The translations under genes and the position numbers were made by a program. DNA of 64,000 nt from Taenia hydatigena (taxonomy: Eukaryota > Platyhelminthes > Cestoda > Cyclophyllidea > Taeniidae), in contig JADWOT020000005.1 in the NCBI GenBank assembly GCA_036345935.2, positions 2,784,696-2,848,695 of the forward strand, in the 5' to 3' direction. Every line of letters begins with the position of its first letter. Positions within the stretch are counted from its first letter, which is position 1. Under the pieces are notes generated by a model. The model was not told the origin of the DNA, did no database searches, and saw only the letters and a list, made by a program, of their open reading frames with translations. This document shows, piece after piece, positions 13,008 through 27,100 of this stretch.

Positions 13008-14572
13008 CTAAAACCGAGGGAAACAAAAAGAAGTTGCATTCAAGCTTGATTATGGGTGTGAAATTCTTCTAAAAAGTCTCCACTTTTTAGTTTCCACCTC
13101 TTTTTTCAGTGACTCCTTGCATTTGCTACAGGGACTTAAACAACCGCATTCACATTCCTCAGTCTATTTGCCCCGAAGATAACCAGGGTAGGAAAGTGAG
13201 AGACTGAATAAAACGGCGACAGAGGGGAGATGCGGAAAGGGCAAACCATGCGTTGCTCTACCAACGGCTAGCCAATAGGGATGCCAGGATTGTGCACACC
13301 GGTGCAGACATTAACCGACGCTTTTCATTGGTCCACAGTGCACGAGCGCACGGTGACGGTGACATGTAGGGTCACGTGAGAAAAATGGAATGCTAGATGG
13401 AGCGAAATGGCGGTTTGATGAGCATTTACGGCCTTCTTTTCTATTCTTTTTTCTTAAGAATTTACAGATTTTAAAATGAGTGGCTATCTCCAATTGGTCA
13501 TGCAGGCATTGCCGAAAAGGACTAATCGTGAACGCCTCAGCGGATAACTCGGATATTTCAGCGGACACAAAGAGGAGATGTGATGCGTACTTAACAAATG
13601 CACCATAATATTTCTAGATTGGACAAGAGGAAGTTGACGGGACGTATGCAATACTTTGCTTGTTTGGACTGCCGGTTTCGGTCAAGGACGGAGGTGGTCG
13701 TATTGCCCTAGCCGCGGAGGCTGGCCTCAAGGCCATGCTAGCAGCTCATTTCCCTCTGACTGTTGAAAGCATATATTCTACCCTGTTATTTTGCCTTATT
13801 CTGCCTTCAAGGGCGCCTTGGAACTCTACAACGCACTTGCAAAAAAGTGCTGGTTTGAATTCACAAACTCTTTGACATTTCGATCGACAGTGCATGCATT
13901 GCCATTAATCTGTGTGGCAAGCACCACAAAAAACAACAAAATTTGCTTCATCTTATCGTGGGCAACGCTTGTGCCAATGCATAGCATTGGAGTTACTTCG
14001 TAGGTGCAAAATTAGAAAACAATCAAGGCCGGCATTTTAAGAAAAAAATTAACTAAGAAAAGGGATTAATCAGATTGACTACTTGTAACACAATTGTCAA
14101 GGTGAATACTAAAACTAATTTACCCTAAACAAAGTCATTTTCCTCTATAAAAATGGCAGAAAGCAAGGTAAACAGAATTAATCTTTGTGTCTGGATTTAC
14201 CCTTATCACCGTTTGATGTTTTGAAGTCAGTGGTTTCTTAATTTAATGTCTCATTGTCCGTTGCTGCTGAACAAAATAATGAATCCACTTCTTTGGTCTT
14301 ATACTTGTGCAGATCGGCAACTTATTGCAAAATTCTTGGAACTTTGCAGTTTGGATCAGCTAAATGTTTATGACAAACCAAACGAAAATAAAATATTGTC
14401 AAAGCATTTTCCGCTAATTAATAATGCTTAAGGTTCTTAATATTGCATTAGAAAACGAGAACTGTAACTAGTTTGTTCACTCGCATAACTTTGCTGCTCT
14501 CTTATTCGTCGTGTTTAAATAAGCCAATCAAATCTTGCGACGGCGTTTAGACAGTGCGCCTTCTTGAAGTGA
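13008..14572. other. Intergenic region cholinesterase / SOCS
   Basis: It separates divergently transcribed genes (cholinesterase minus, SOCS plus), so it probably holds both promoters. The only recognised element is solo LTR copy C. Open frames here are short and chance-like. Confidence 0.4.
13642..13835 (+). mobile_element. Solo LTR copy C, diverged
   Basis: The LTR is 13647-13830 (184 bp), plus sense, TGCAATACTTTG to GAACTCTACA. It is the most diverged of the five copies. The flanks ACGTA and ACGCA differ at one base of five, consistent with an old target duplication. Confidence 0.75.
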
Positions 14573-14599
14573 TTTTCAATTTCGGATTTGGAGCATGAG

Positions 14600-17500
14600 A
14601 TGCGTCGCTCCACTCCTGGAGTCTTTAGCGGTGTTGAACCTCACACGCCACGGGTGTGTGGACCTAAATCTAATTCTTCGTTTCGTGCGAATTCTGATGA
14701 TTCCAGACGTTGTGTTCCTCCACCGGTGCCTTGCCGAAATCAGCCCCCTCCCCTTCCACCCAAGCATCACCTTCGTAAGAACACTGGAGTCGAGTTCAGC
14801 AAACACAGAGAGCCCCTTGAACCCTTGGATTCCTATGGGAAGTATGTTTACGAGTCGATAAGTGATTCCAATGTGTCCTCGCGGTCGAATCGACATCCTA
14901 CGCTTCCGCGATCCTATGCAACTCGAAATTTCCCGCAGTCCAGCACCACTTCACCTTTAGGATTTCGTTCAACCTCCCCCCATACAATTGGATTTAATTG
15001 CAGTGGCAGGAATGTGTCTGGTCACGCGCCTTATGATGCCAGAACCTTTAAATTTCCATTTTCTACACCCTTTGCTTTTGACCCCAATTCCGATCTGTTA
15101 AACGGACCCTGCACGTGCAGTTTAGGAGCGGCTGGAGGTGCCAAACAGTCATTCAACTCTAACAACCAAAGTCCTGTGTGGTCCAAAATGCCTTCGGTGG
15201 TGGCGCGCCCCTCCGACGCTGCACAGTCGAAAGCTACGGGTTCTGGCGGGCGCAACCCGAGCCAACAGGAGAAGAAATCCACCCATGCGGACAATCGTCC
15301 ATGGACTATTTCGCGGTTTTCCAGAACTATGAGTCGCTTCTTTCGGTGGAAAATGTCTCATCGTAAAAGCAAATCAAATTCCATGCGCTCCCGATCAGTT
15401 TACTTCACTGAATTTCAGGATAAATTTAACGTAAACATTGCGCCTGTGCCTTCCCACTTAAGTGTATGTCCTTTTCCGTTTTCGTTTATCGTTCGCTTTC
15501 GTACACATTCGATTTAATATGGCTAGTTAGAGTTTGATGATTGCTCTAGGTTGGTAGTTTGATACACTTCACCGACAAACGTTCTCTCAGAAAAGCTCTT
15601 TAACAGGAGTATTGGATGTGCTTGCAAGGAATTACACCTTTTCCCGTTAAGGCGGTTGTAGGGCCAAGTTGTGTCCTTTTCTAGGCTGTGCGTCCGCCGG
15701 CAGTGACCCTTCCATCCTCCCCATCCGTCCCCTTGCCCCCTACCGTGCCAACACTAACAGGAGAAGCGGGTACTTCCACTTCATCCGCTCTGCACTGCCA
15801 TGATACTGCTCGTCATCAGCAGCCAGTGCAGACAGTGGCTGCGGTATCCACATCCACCGAGATGCCTACTTGTGTCAGTCCTGGCATCTCTTGTGTCCAT
15901 CACGTCCACCACATCCATCACGTGCATCACGTTCACCATCACCTCCATCACTTGCCCCCGCCTCCTCTTCCTGCATCTCTGCCCTCACCAGGATCACAAG
16001 CTGTGACCACCTCCCCACCTCCAGTCACTGATGACGCCGCCGCTCTCATAATGATGCTTGAAAACGCTGCCACTCTTGGGGAGACTCCCCCACCACCCTC
16101 CCTGCCTCTTTCCGGCTTCAAGGACTCAAAATCGGCCGAACAGCAGGTGGTAGGTTCTGATCTTGACCTGTTTAAATCTCGAAGGAGGTGCTAATTTGTC
16201 CCTTTGTGTCGGCATGGCTTCGCAGGTTGGCAATGCCGGGAACTCCCATACCTACAGCGCCTACGGTGTTCGCGGTGGAGCAACACCCGCTTGTTATCCC
16301 ATCCCGCCTACTCCACCTCCGCCGCCGCCTCCACCACCGCCACTACCGCCTCAAACGTCATCTGCCTCTACTCTGCATCGGCAGAACACCACAGTGTGCT
16401 CCGATCCCCGCTGCATCACTGCGCACTGTCGGCGTCATGTCCAAGGTAGGATTTGGAAACATCTGCATATAATACTGTGGATTTATGTTGTGACCGCCCT
16501 CTGGGACCGCAGCACAATTTGGTGTATCATGTGATTTGAATCAACGCCAGTAGCAGCGCATGTGTGGATGCTTGTGCGTGCGGGTTTGTTGTCATCTCAC
16601 GGCTTGTAGTGTGCGTGTATATGGACGCGCGATGAGTCATTAGTAATGCTGCCGATACCACCGCCAGCACGACTCCATACCCAGTACGCTGCGCGTCCTG
16701 TTCGGTCTGCTATCGTTTGTGCGTGCGTGCGCGTCTATGTCCCAGCCATACACACTGCACGCCGCCTGCACCGTGTGCCAGCTCGTTCGGGCGCTGTGCG
16801 AGGTGCTGGCATCGTAGAGACGTATGCTGGCACCGCTTGAATGCCTGGAGGCTGTCTGTCTTTCGCTTGGCTCTACTCCAGTACTGTAAAAGGTGCCACT
16901 AGTCATCCTGAGTCAGCTGTCTTGCTCCTTGCATACAAAATGGTTGCACTCCTTGGTGAATGACCGTGGTAGCCTCCAAAAAATAGACTAAGGCCTCATG
17001 ACACCACAATGCTTTTAAAGTACTCTTCGCCCGCCCTTAAGGTACATTATTTAATGAAGATTTCAACAGTTCGTCTGAGTTTCGTTGGGCATAACTTTTT
17101 AACTCTCGAGTTACCTGTGAATATGTAATGAGGCATGCTCGTACGAAGAAAACGTACTGTATTAACGTAGTTATATTTGCATGAACGAGATGAATATCGT
17201 GTGACCAAAGTGTTGAAGGCGTTATACGTCCATTTTTTCCTCTTTCGTGCCGTTTTCGTCTCGTCTCACTTGTTTGAAAGGTAGCATGAAACCTGGAGTC
17301 GATTTCATCAGTAGCAATTCATCTCACGAATCTTGCTCGGCCTTCTAGTCATGTTTTTTCCCTTCAACTGCAGTTTTGATTCTGTTCAAGACCACTTTGT
17401 ATTCGTAGGGGCATTTGTGTAAAAGGAGAGGGCTTCTCGCATTTGCGTCATCCTCTGTCACTTCTGAATTATAGGGCATACCAGCCTGAAAGTAGGTTAT

Positions 17501-20500
17501 TCGCAAAGTGGAATGGAGCTGGGGAGCCTGGGGTGAAGTACGGTTTCGAGGGTATTGGCCAAGCCTGCATTAGTCAAGTATGAAGGTAAAACACTGCCAC
17601 TTCGGCGTTCCTCGGGGTTTCCATTTCGCTTCCACCATTACACGATGTTCCGTGGGGAGGCTTTCGGGTCAAAGTTATTCGCAATTGTAAATTGCCTTTC
17701 ATGCAATTTATTTGACCAGCTTTTACAGAGGGTTAGGTGCTGTTTAACGGCAAGTTCATCCCGCATACCGAATGGGCCTCTAGAATACTGTTAAATCTGA
17801 CTTATTCTCAGGAACGCAATTAGAAATGAAAGTCGGAAAACAGGGTCGTCATAAAAGTGCAGAAGAGTTGGGGAATTGGTAGTTTCATTTGTGCGGTTAG
17901 GGCATATATCTCCACCGTTTTAGCAACTTGATTTCATCTGACAACCCTCAGGTTTCATAACTACCTAGCCCAGCGAACCGGAGTCACCACCCATTTTCTT
18001 CTCCACAGGTTCACCGGGCGATCACCAACACTGCACGCCAACGTCAATCGAACTGGCCGATTTGGCCGAAGCAGGTGCAGAAGCTGTTTTCGCCAATGGG
18101 GGCAATGGAGGTCGAACCACTACGATGACGACAACAAGCAGCAGCAGCTGTACTGATCCGCTGCCACCCTCACCACCAAATGCCACCTCTGTGGTGCCCT
18201 CTTGCCCGAATTCACCGGCTCCTCCTACACCAGCAGCTACGGCAGGATCGGGAGCAGCCCCGGCTCAAACGCATCTGATGCACCATATGCATCACCACCA
18301 CATGCATCACATGCTGCATCACCTCCGTCCACCCTCTTCCTCCTCCTCCGCAACGGCCAATGCCGCAGCCATCACTTCGGTTCATCCCATTCCTGTTGCT
18401 ACTACTGTCGCTGCTCCTGCTTCCAGCGGTTCCGCAGTCTCCAACAGCACCGCTGCGTCAGACCATCGCTCGTCCTTCCAGGAGAGCATGAAGGCACTGA
18501 GAAAGGTACTCCTCATTCTACTACTCCCGTCTCTTTGATTGAGTGTGATTCACCGATGTGCGTATGTGTGCGTGTGCGTAACACCCCTGTTTGGGGACAA
18601 TGGGTTTGGCTGGCGGCCAACACATCTGCCGGTCCCCCCTCCTCTCCCTTTCCCTGTCCCCTTCACTGCTACCACCGTCATTTCCTCCCACCATGCACGT
18701 GTGGGTTTGTGTGCATACAGCTTTGCCTTCTCGGCGCGTGTTTGTACGCACGTGTGTATACTCTCTCCCCTCTCTCTCTGTGTCTGTAAAACCGTTGACT
18801 CAATCTCAATATTCGGGATTGGCTCGTTTGCCTGAAATTCTCTCCTGGGATTCCTCGAAAGTGGGTGGATTCCCCTATAAACACGCCTCCTATATCCGTG
18901 ATAATATCTACTAGTTCGAGTAATTATCCCATCGTCTAAGCACAAGTGTGCTCCTTTCCCGTGAAATGCCCTTCACCAGGTTGGCTTTATGAGTGAGCGT
19001 GGGTGGTGCCTTTGTTTCCCGTGGAGACATGCAAATCTCACTGTGCCGGTTAGATTTTCATTTGTGTGCTTTCAGGCTCCCAGAAATTGTTATTATTTTC
19101 GGTACCCACAACGCCTGTCATCAATCTTGCCAATCTAGATAAGTGGTCCTCACCACCTTTTGATCATGTGATCGTGGTTTTGTAGCAAGTCGCACCATTG
19201 AATGATTTTTAACCCACGCAATTGTAGTATTTCACTAATGAGATGCTTTACTTACTTAATCATCAATAACTCTGAATTGGTGTGAAAAGCTGTGTAAAGT
19301 AGGCATGTGTATAAGCCAGCGAACTGTCTACCAAAACGTGTTTCCTTGTGCTTTTGCGTGTGGGTGTGTGTGTGCCTGTGTGCGTGCGTGTATGCGTCTT
19401 TTCTGGCATCGTGCCAACTTCTAGACACCTTTGGCTTGTATGTGTGTGCCAACTCTCCTCTATACGCCGTTGACCCTTACGCCTCTCTGCTCTGTCTCCA
19501 ACGCTGCCTAAGCAAACTCATGGGTTGTGTGAATTGCATAAAATTGAGTAATTTCTTACTTTTCCCACTTTTCCTAGATGGGCTGGTATTGGGGTCCATT
19601 AAGCTTTACTGAAGCAGAGAAGCTACTGGCGAATCGTCCGGATGGAACATTCTTGGTGCGAGACAGCGCTCATGACACCTTCTTCCTCAGCCTCAGTTTT
19701 CGTGTTAGGGGCACCACTTATCACACTAGGATCGAGCACAATCAGGGTGAGTCAACACATTTCAGACATTTGGCAAACCAGTTTATTTGCACCAATCCTT
19801 TCTCTCTGTGCCAGTCCCCTAAATAGCGTTGAAAAAGCAAAAGGTTCATTTGTAGACGAGCATCCCGTGGATGCACGTTTACACCTTTCCCTTTTGGATC
19901 GGTGAGGCTGTTTGATTGGGAGATTCGATTATTCTTGAGACGAAGGCCTTCCCGAATGTGGACAATAGTAGGGCGGGGTGGAGATGTAGGACCTATGAAA
20001 CGATGCGCGGCGTAGATTGTAAAGTAAAAGAATTTCAAGCCACCGAGCACACATGCATTGTGTCAATCTCGGTACGCCACCAGTCCCTATGTGTGTGTGG
20101 TGTGTGTGCATTCACACGCGCGCCTAGCACTTGCGTGACTTTGTTTGGCGTACTTGGCAGGCAGGCAGGCGCATAGCGAGCGGAATGCATGCGAACACAC
20201 ACACACAGTTAGAGAAGGTGCAAACACTTGGAACCACTAGCCCATTTGGCATCGTTTCACCCCGATTTGCTTAGTCGCCGCACGTGTGCAAATGCGCCAA
20301 TAAAGGTGTGTGTGTGCGTGTGTTTTAAGGATGTGGCACCTGGGTCTCTCTCGCGCTCTTTGTGAGCCTACGGACACTGACTTAGACGTCTTTTGGTTGT
20401 TTCATCCCTTTTGCCGTCTCCTAAGTACCTAGTCGGCTAGCTAGGGGATGCCAGGTCTTCAAGACGCTTGTTTTATCATCACCGACACCACAGCAGCTGC

Positions 20501-21134
20501 TGCTATCATGGTTTGGGTGCGCGTGCGCATAAGCGTATGTGCAGGCCTAATTCTTTGGGCGAGCGTGCTGCCTGTTCCTGTCCTGAAAGCCAGCCCGCTC
20601 CTGCGTGCCTCCTATCGATTGTGGGTGTGTGCGTGCTAGCTAGCCAGCCAGCTTTTACGTTGATTGCATGTTGTTGAAGCTCCTCTGTTACCGGCTTTTC
20701 CCTCAGTCCCTATCTCTAGGCTTCCCTTTGTAGGTCGTTTCAGCTTCTGGTTTGAGCCTGAGTCGCACAGCGCAAGCACGGTGGTAGAGTTTATTGAGAA
20801 AGCGGTGGCTCATTCAATTGGTGGGAAGTATCACTACTTCCTGCAGACCAGCACTCCGGGTCAACAGCCCGTTGAGGTCTCCCTTCTCTATCCCCTTTCG
20901 CGGTTCCAGGTTGTACAATCACTGAAGCACCTAGCACGTTTCACGATTCTCTCTAACGTGCGTCGAGACCACGTGGCACGACTGCCCCTACCCCCGGGGC
21001 AGATTGGATACCTCCTCGAGAAGCAGGTCTACTGGGAGTCCTTGGAAGATTTTGAGGAAACCATTCGTGATCGTCCCCCATTACAGTTCACTCCAGTATC
21101 TGCCTCCTCATCCTCGTCTACAACTAAGCCCTGA
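14600..21134 (+). CDS. SOCS6/SOCS7-type suppressor of cytokine signalling
   Basis: Six exons: 14600-15463, 15685-16149 (or 16146), 16226-16445, 18009-18505, 19578-19746, 20734-21134. They total 872 codons with matching phases. The C-terminus is an SH2 domain (GWYWGPLSFTEAEKLLANRP, then phosphotyrosine-binding Arg in GTFLVRDS) and a SOCS box (SLKHLARFTI, then LPLPPGQIGYL). In the family these recruit Elongin B/C and Cullin-5 to ubiquitinate SH2-bound phosphoproteins. The SH2 sequence is closest to SOCS6/SOCS7. The ~620-residue N-terminus is disordered. It has PxxP motifs (PPPVPCRNQPPPLPP) that could bind SH3 domains as in SOCS7, a ten-proline run, a basic patch (RFFRWKMSHRKSKS) and two His-rich tracts. 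ATG 14600 is the first in frame after a stop at 14570; an upstream exon is not excluded. Confidence 0.93.
16446..18008 (+). other. SOCS intron 3
   Basis: Intron with donor CAAG|GTAGGA and acceptor CTCCACAG. It contains CA/TG-rich low-complexity sequence but no recognised gene, repeat family member or structured RNA. Confidence 0.6.
18506..20733 (+). other. SOCS introns 4 and 5 around the SH2 exon
   Basis: Two introns (18506-19577 and 19747-20733) around the 169-bp exon that encodes the first half of the SH2 domain. Both carry several TG/CA-rich stretches and no other recognisable feature. Confidence 0.6.
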
Positions 21135-21616
21135 AACATTGCCTCTTTTACCTCCTTTCCTATTCCCACTTTCGTTTCGCCACTCTACTCTCCTTTCGCG
21201 CGCCAAATCCATCCCCTCTACCCACCCTCACTCTTTTACCCTTTTTTGTACAGAGCAGTGGAAGTGTCATTTCGACTATTCTATTAGCACCTTCAAGATG
21301 TGCGTGCGTGAGCTAACTTGTGTTCCACTTTCTCCTCCAACTTCTCTTCCACCCTTTTGCAGCCTCCTTCCTCGCCCTCTCCCTCCTCCCCTGCGTGTAC
21401 ATATTTACACAGCACGTTTTTATCCATCATTCGACTATCAATTTGGTCTCCTTATTCTTCCTCTCTCTTTTTTTGGGAAAGCCAAAACGTTCTTTAAAAA
21501 TGCGTCAGGTGAGAACCACGCTTCCCACTCTCTCCCAGCACCCTGCTCTCTCCCTCCCACCCACCTCCTTGTGTAGAACAAAAAAAGTGCCCCAACTTTA
21601 TACACATCTATCCTCT

Positions 21617-21664
21617 TATATATATATATATATACATATATATACATATATTCTATATATATAC
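21617..21664. repeat. TA-rich microsatellite
   Basis: An imperfect (TA)n tract interrupted by TACA and TTC units, downstream of the SOCS stop codon, probably in or near its 3' untranslated region. Confidence 0.8.
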
Positions 21665-23994
21665 TACTTATGGTTGTTTCGGTATTCGGTGGGTGTTGAC
21701 TTTGGCATGGGTGTCAAAAGTTGCTGGGGTTTTGATGGCTCTTTTGGTGCGTTGACATCCAGGCAAAGAAATTGGAAAGGGTACGCGCTGTTTCAACCCT
21801 ACTTCTTTGTCGAACGTCAGTGGTGATTTCGATGTCCCTTCTGTGGGTGTGGAGTCAGCATTTTGGATTATATAATATAAGGAAGTGGCCGAGTTAATCC
21901 ATCCTCCTACCCGTCCCTATAAATTGTCTACCTGGAGACAGTCTTTTTGTTTTTTTCACCGATTATTAGCTTAAAGACAAGTCATTTGGCAGTGCTTTTG
22001 TCTTAGTGGTGTCAAAAGGCAATCCTGTGATTTCTTTGTGTGACGCGTTTTCTCGATGTTAGTGGGGATTGACAGCATGACGCATAGTCACACGCCATTT
22101 GTGTGGAAATTAAGTGGTTAGGCGTTATGCCAAAGCAAAAAAAAAGGTAAAGACAGCCAGCCTCATGTCATAATTACTTGCCTTTGGCTTAAACTTCTTG
22201 AAAATTAAAAAACGATCAAATGAATGATGTCAAGGCGGACAAGAAAATGCTGCGTTCTCAGGCCGCGATGTTTTGTCAATCTAATAGGATGGAATTTTTT
22301 TGGGTTGAAGCATCCATCGATCGGCAACTCATTAATCATATTCCTGTCACAAGGTGACTGTGTTGTTGTCAGATCATTTAATATGCGTATCCCATGTGCC
22401 AAACTGGTCTCAGGGACACTGATGAATGCTCGAATTGACTGCGGTGGCCATCGGTGCTTCAAGGATTCTTCTGATGTTTGTTTTTTATACAAACCCTATC
22501 ATTGGATTAAAACTTACCACTTGACACCAGGCAGTGATGGGCTATCACTCCTTAGTGCCTTTCAGTGCCACCTTTTGGCCTCATCTTGAGAAATGCCGTC
22601 ATTACTAGAAGTGTCAAGCCTCTCATAGCTTCACTAATGATCGCTCAACCTACGTACGCATCCCTAGCTTAATCGGTCATTTTCTCAGGCTTGTCTAAAT
22701 GTGTGTGTGTGCGTCTGTAGATGAACTTGTGTAAATCTCCTATCCTCGCTCACACTTTGTGTATCTACTTATCAAAGTCCACTTCTATACTTGAGCGTGT
22801 GAACAAGGCTAATGCAAACAGTCGATGGCAGTTTGTATGACCTACACCCCTGCTATTTCTCTAACTCCACTAGGGACCCTGTTAAGTGGAGAAACACTGA
22901 AAACACAAGGGCTAGAATCTCACACAGGTCCTCAGTGCTCCTAGTATATTCGAGGAACTTTCACAGAAAGGTATCAACTACACAAGACCAAATATTGTGC
23001 TTCATTGATCAATTTAACCAAATCAAACCGACCTATAGGGTATTACTGCCCTTGTCCCCGTCACTTCATCCGCTTTTTAAGTTAATAATAAACACTCCCT
23101 TTGTTAATGTACCTTATGATAACTTCTAACATGACTCGTAACACTTTGAGGTTAAATATTTAGTCACAAGATTACAAATCTCTGCTCTGTTGGAATTTGT
23201 GAAAATGACAAAATTAAATGCTCCTCTGATGGAACGACTAACGCAGCCACTATGGTACAGTGATGTCAAGAGACATGAAACGCGATGTCACCAGGGTTTT
23301 TATCAACATAAACCTTGGACTTTGACATTAAGTGTGCGTCAGCATCCCCCCTCCCGCCTTGTCTCGTCTCGCCCCGCCCCCTCTATTGTTCTAGTACATT
23401 CAAACTAACCGCACATTATGGTTTACCGGAAAGGTCGCCTTATTACTCTTTGTTAGTACACAAAAACAACAACATTTTTCAAGAAGCATAATTAAAGAAG
23501 CAAACCATGACAAAAGACTGCGAAGTAAAATGCAACTTCTCTCTTCAAGTGGCTTAAACTTAAAATAAAGGGATGACGACAGAGTTCTGGGTCAAAAATT
23601 ACTAAATCACTAGCAGCTTAATGAGTGCAATTGTGCGCACATTTGACGATGTAAAGTCAACAAAAAATGCAACAATGACAGTCTATGGCACTGAGTCACT
23701 TTGATACACCCCTGTGAGTTCGTTTGCCGTAGCCTCTGCGTTTGATGTAGCCACCAATGGAGGGCAGTCACTCCTCTGTTCTGGCATCCAATCAACTAGG
23801 GGTAAAGGCTATGATATTGATTTTACAGCGCTACGTCTACCTTGACAATCGAGTGAGAACCGACATACCGGCGTTTTTAAAGGTTTCTGTGTAGCCGCAC
23901 TTCTGATTAGGGCACAGTGAGTCCTCCTCGATCTTATGATTGGTCTCTTCAAGCATTATGGCCAGTATTGGTAAGGTGTTCATTTTAAAAGTGT

Positions 23995-24189
23995 CCGTCT
24001 GTAGTACTTTGTATGCTAGAACTGCTGGTTTCTGTCAAGGACACAGAGGTGGCCATATTGCCCTAGCTGCGTGGGCTGGCCTCTGGGCCACGCCAGCAGC
24101 CGTTTTCCTTCTGTCCGGTGAATATATGTATTCTATCCTGCCACTTTGCCTTCTTTTGCCTTAAGGGAACCTCGGGACGCTACACCGTC
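23995..24189 (+). mobile_element. Solo LTR copy D with perfect target duplication
   Basis: The LTR is 24000-24184 (185 bp), plus sense, TGTAGTACTTTG to GGGACGCTACA. It is flanked by a perfect CCGTC duplication (23995-23999 and 24185-24189). No internal region is attached. Confidence 0.88.
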
Positions 24190-27100
24190 TAAGCACTGTT
24201 TTAATACAGGCGCATTCTATGGGTTGCCAAAAAGGCACTGTCAAGATGGCGAGTAGCAGTACCATAAATCAATGTCTCCTTGGCCTAAGAGGCAGGTTGT
24301 TAAGGTCATTTTCGACTCTTTTGAAATCCTACTCCCGCTAAGTGGTCATTATAGAAACTCCGAACCGGAGTCCTTGTCAACTTGCTGACAATGCTTTAAA
24401 AACTCGTCTATAGTACTTGGCGCCGAGCGTTAAAACCTCTGCCATAGTCTAACTTTGTGATGCATGGGCGCGGCAAGGTGTGAAAAAAAATGTTTGGAAC
24501 TCGATTTGTGGCTCGTTTATTCAAAAATGAGGTGTATCAACCTTTGAACTTTTCAAATTGGTCAACAACGACGTCACAATGAGTCCTCAGACCATCTACA
24601 GAATCGCCAAAACATATACTACTCAATAGGACTTGGGCATTTGATCAGACTGGAGGAGCAACTGTTGAACCTGTCAAATATTGACAGTGGCATCAAGTCC
24701 CTGAAAGGCGGAATTGGTACTGCTATTTGATTTAATCATATGCAAACTGAATGAAAATTCTTCAACGACGTGTACAAGGGTCCGAGTTTCTGTCACCTTC
24801 TTAGTGAACCAGGGTAATCTCAATCAACTTTCTAAGCATTCATTACTCTCAGACCTTATTACACTTTAGGCGTGGCTCAAAACCCTAGGCCCATTGCCAA
24901 GCGTAGGCCAGATCACACAATCTAGATGGTATCGCATAGAGATGATGGAGAAGAAAAAAAGTAGCTAAATGTTACTTTAGTAAGTCACTTTGAATGGCTC
25001 CAATCGGTTGGAAGGTGGAGTAGGTGGATGGGAAAAAGAGTACTCTCGTGCGTAGAATAAACTACGTGTCACACAATGCCAACCTGGAGGGGAATGAAGG
25101 CGTCATTGCCTATGAGTGGGATTCGATAGGTTAGGTTAAAGTGGTTTCTTCAGAAACCCTTTTTCAGGCTAATTTTGCGTATTAGTTGGTAGGTTGCACT
25201 AACTACTCGATTCCATATAAGGCTGTTGTAGAGAGAACGGAGATGACAAAATTTGAGGGAAATCTAGGTGAACATGATTTCTTATCACCCATTTGATAAG
25301 TAAAAGAATTGACAGGATGGGAGGTGAAAACACTAATTTATCAGCTATGGCACCCTTCCTTTCCGCTCTACCATTCACTTATACATTTGCCTTCTGCGTA
25401 GTGACGTTCCCATCCAATCGAATGACCAGAAAGTCCCCTTTTCGAGGGGAAATCAGGAATGTATTCTCGTCTGAATTAGGTAGGCAGAGGCAGGGAGGAC
25501 ATTTTTTGTCCCAGGGGGATTGAAAGGGAAAGCCCTCTCTTCGTCAGCCGAGATTCGAGATTGTCTTAAGTCTCCACCTTCATTGGCGGATCAAAGCAAA
25601 AGGTGTTTCATGTCGCTCGAACTCACAATAATGAAGTGATTTGACTAGGCCAAGGCGTCACTCTCCGATCTGTATCGCGTAGTTAGACTGGAGAGGATCA
25701 CCTCTCTTGAAGGCATCCGGGTTCGGAGACACGAACACTCCTTCAAAGGCAAGATGGGATCAGCTTAACTCAGGAGGAAGGAGAGATCTCCGAATCCCTC
25801 GGTCATCTACAACGTGCAATATCATGGAGTCGGATCGGTATATTATTTCTTCCTTTTGAGCTAGTGTATCAACTTAGTTCCTCACCAATTGGAGTGTATT
25901 CACAACGTCAGAGGCGACCTTCTGGAGATGTGATGGTACACTGCGATGGAGCTAGAATGGGCTTGAAACTCCCCTTAGGGAGGGTGCAATCAAGCGTGGA
26001 TGAGTCACTGACGCATGGGTTTTCCTGGGCAAGACGGTAGAGGTGGAGGTGGAGGAAGGCTGCGCTGTAAGCGTGGTCTTCATCGGCGTCTCCCCTGCCT
26101 CGCCACTCCACTCCACTCCACTCCTTCCCTCCCCATTCCCTACGGCACACACACACCTCTAATTAGTCATTCAATGATTCAACCTCCGTTTCGTCTGTGG
26201 TTTTTTGGATGTATTACATTGTGGTGGTAAGAAGGGAGGGAAAAAAACCGTCAGCTGAGGAATGTGAACTAGATCACTTGAATAAGTGTTGAGGGAGTTC
26301 AAGGTGATTTTTACTACTTCAATAAGTCGAAGGGAAATTTTGATTCGGAATTAAGACAGTAAACAAGAATATTATTTGTTTGAACTGTAATAAACAGTGA
26401 TTTTTTGCATTAGGTGATAAAAATGCAAGATTTTCCCATTATTTCTCGTGGATACGATTTTCGCCTTGACTTCACGACTGCAGTTGGTGCGATTGTCGAG
26501 TTGCTTTAAACAATCGCCCACACACACGATTGTCACAAGCAAATTCAAGTTTAAAACGACTCTCTCTCTCTCTCTCTCTACCCTTCATCGGGAATCAAAT
26601 CACTCGGATTTTGGCATAAGTGATGAAAGGCTTCTCATGAAGCCTTTGAAGTTAGTCAGGCAAACGGATCCACCCAGATCACAAGAGGATGGGTGTTTAT
26701 TCTTCACCTATTTCACGCGAGTTGTGTAAATGCATCGTTGTTGGCGTGTTGACTGCCTGACCTGGTAGGCAGGCATGCCATTGGTGGACCTCCAACGGTT
26801 CACGCACTAACCCACATATCTGAAGCACTCAGCTTTTCGTGCTCTGGGCGGGATTATTCAGAAGGTCATTTTGGGTGGATGTAAATAAAACTAACCTTCT
26901 CTTCGTCTTCAACGTCGCTGCTAACCTCCACAACTGGTTAACCAGTTGGAAGAAGGCCAGCAGGAAAACTATCATATAAAGACTTCCATATTTTAGGTTG
27001 GAAATGGGAAAGAGACACTGCCTAATCCTCTCCGCATTCCCTAAAGTGATTAAAGCTTCCTCTTCTGTGAATTAGACAGGCAAAATAGACAGTACAGAAG

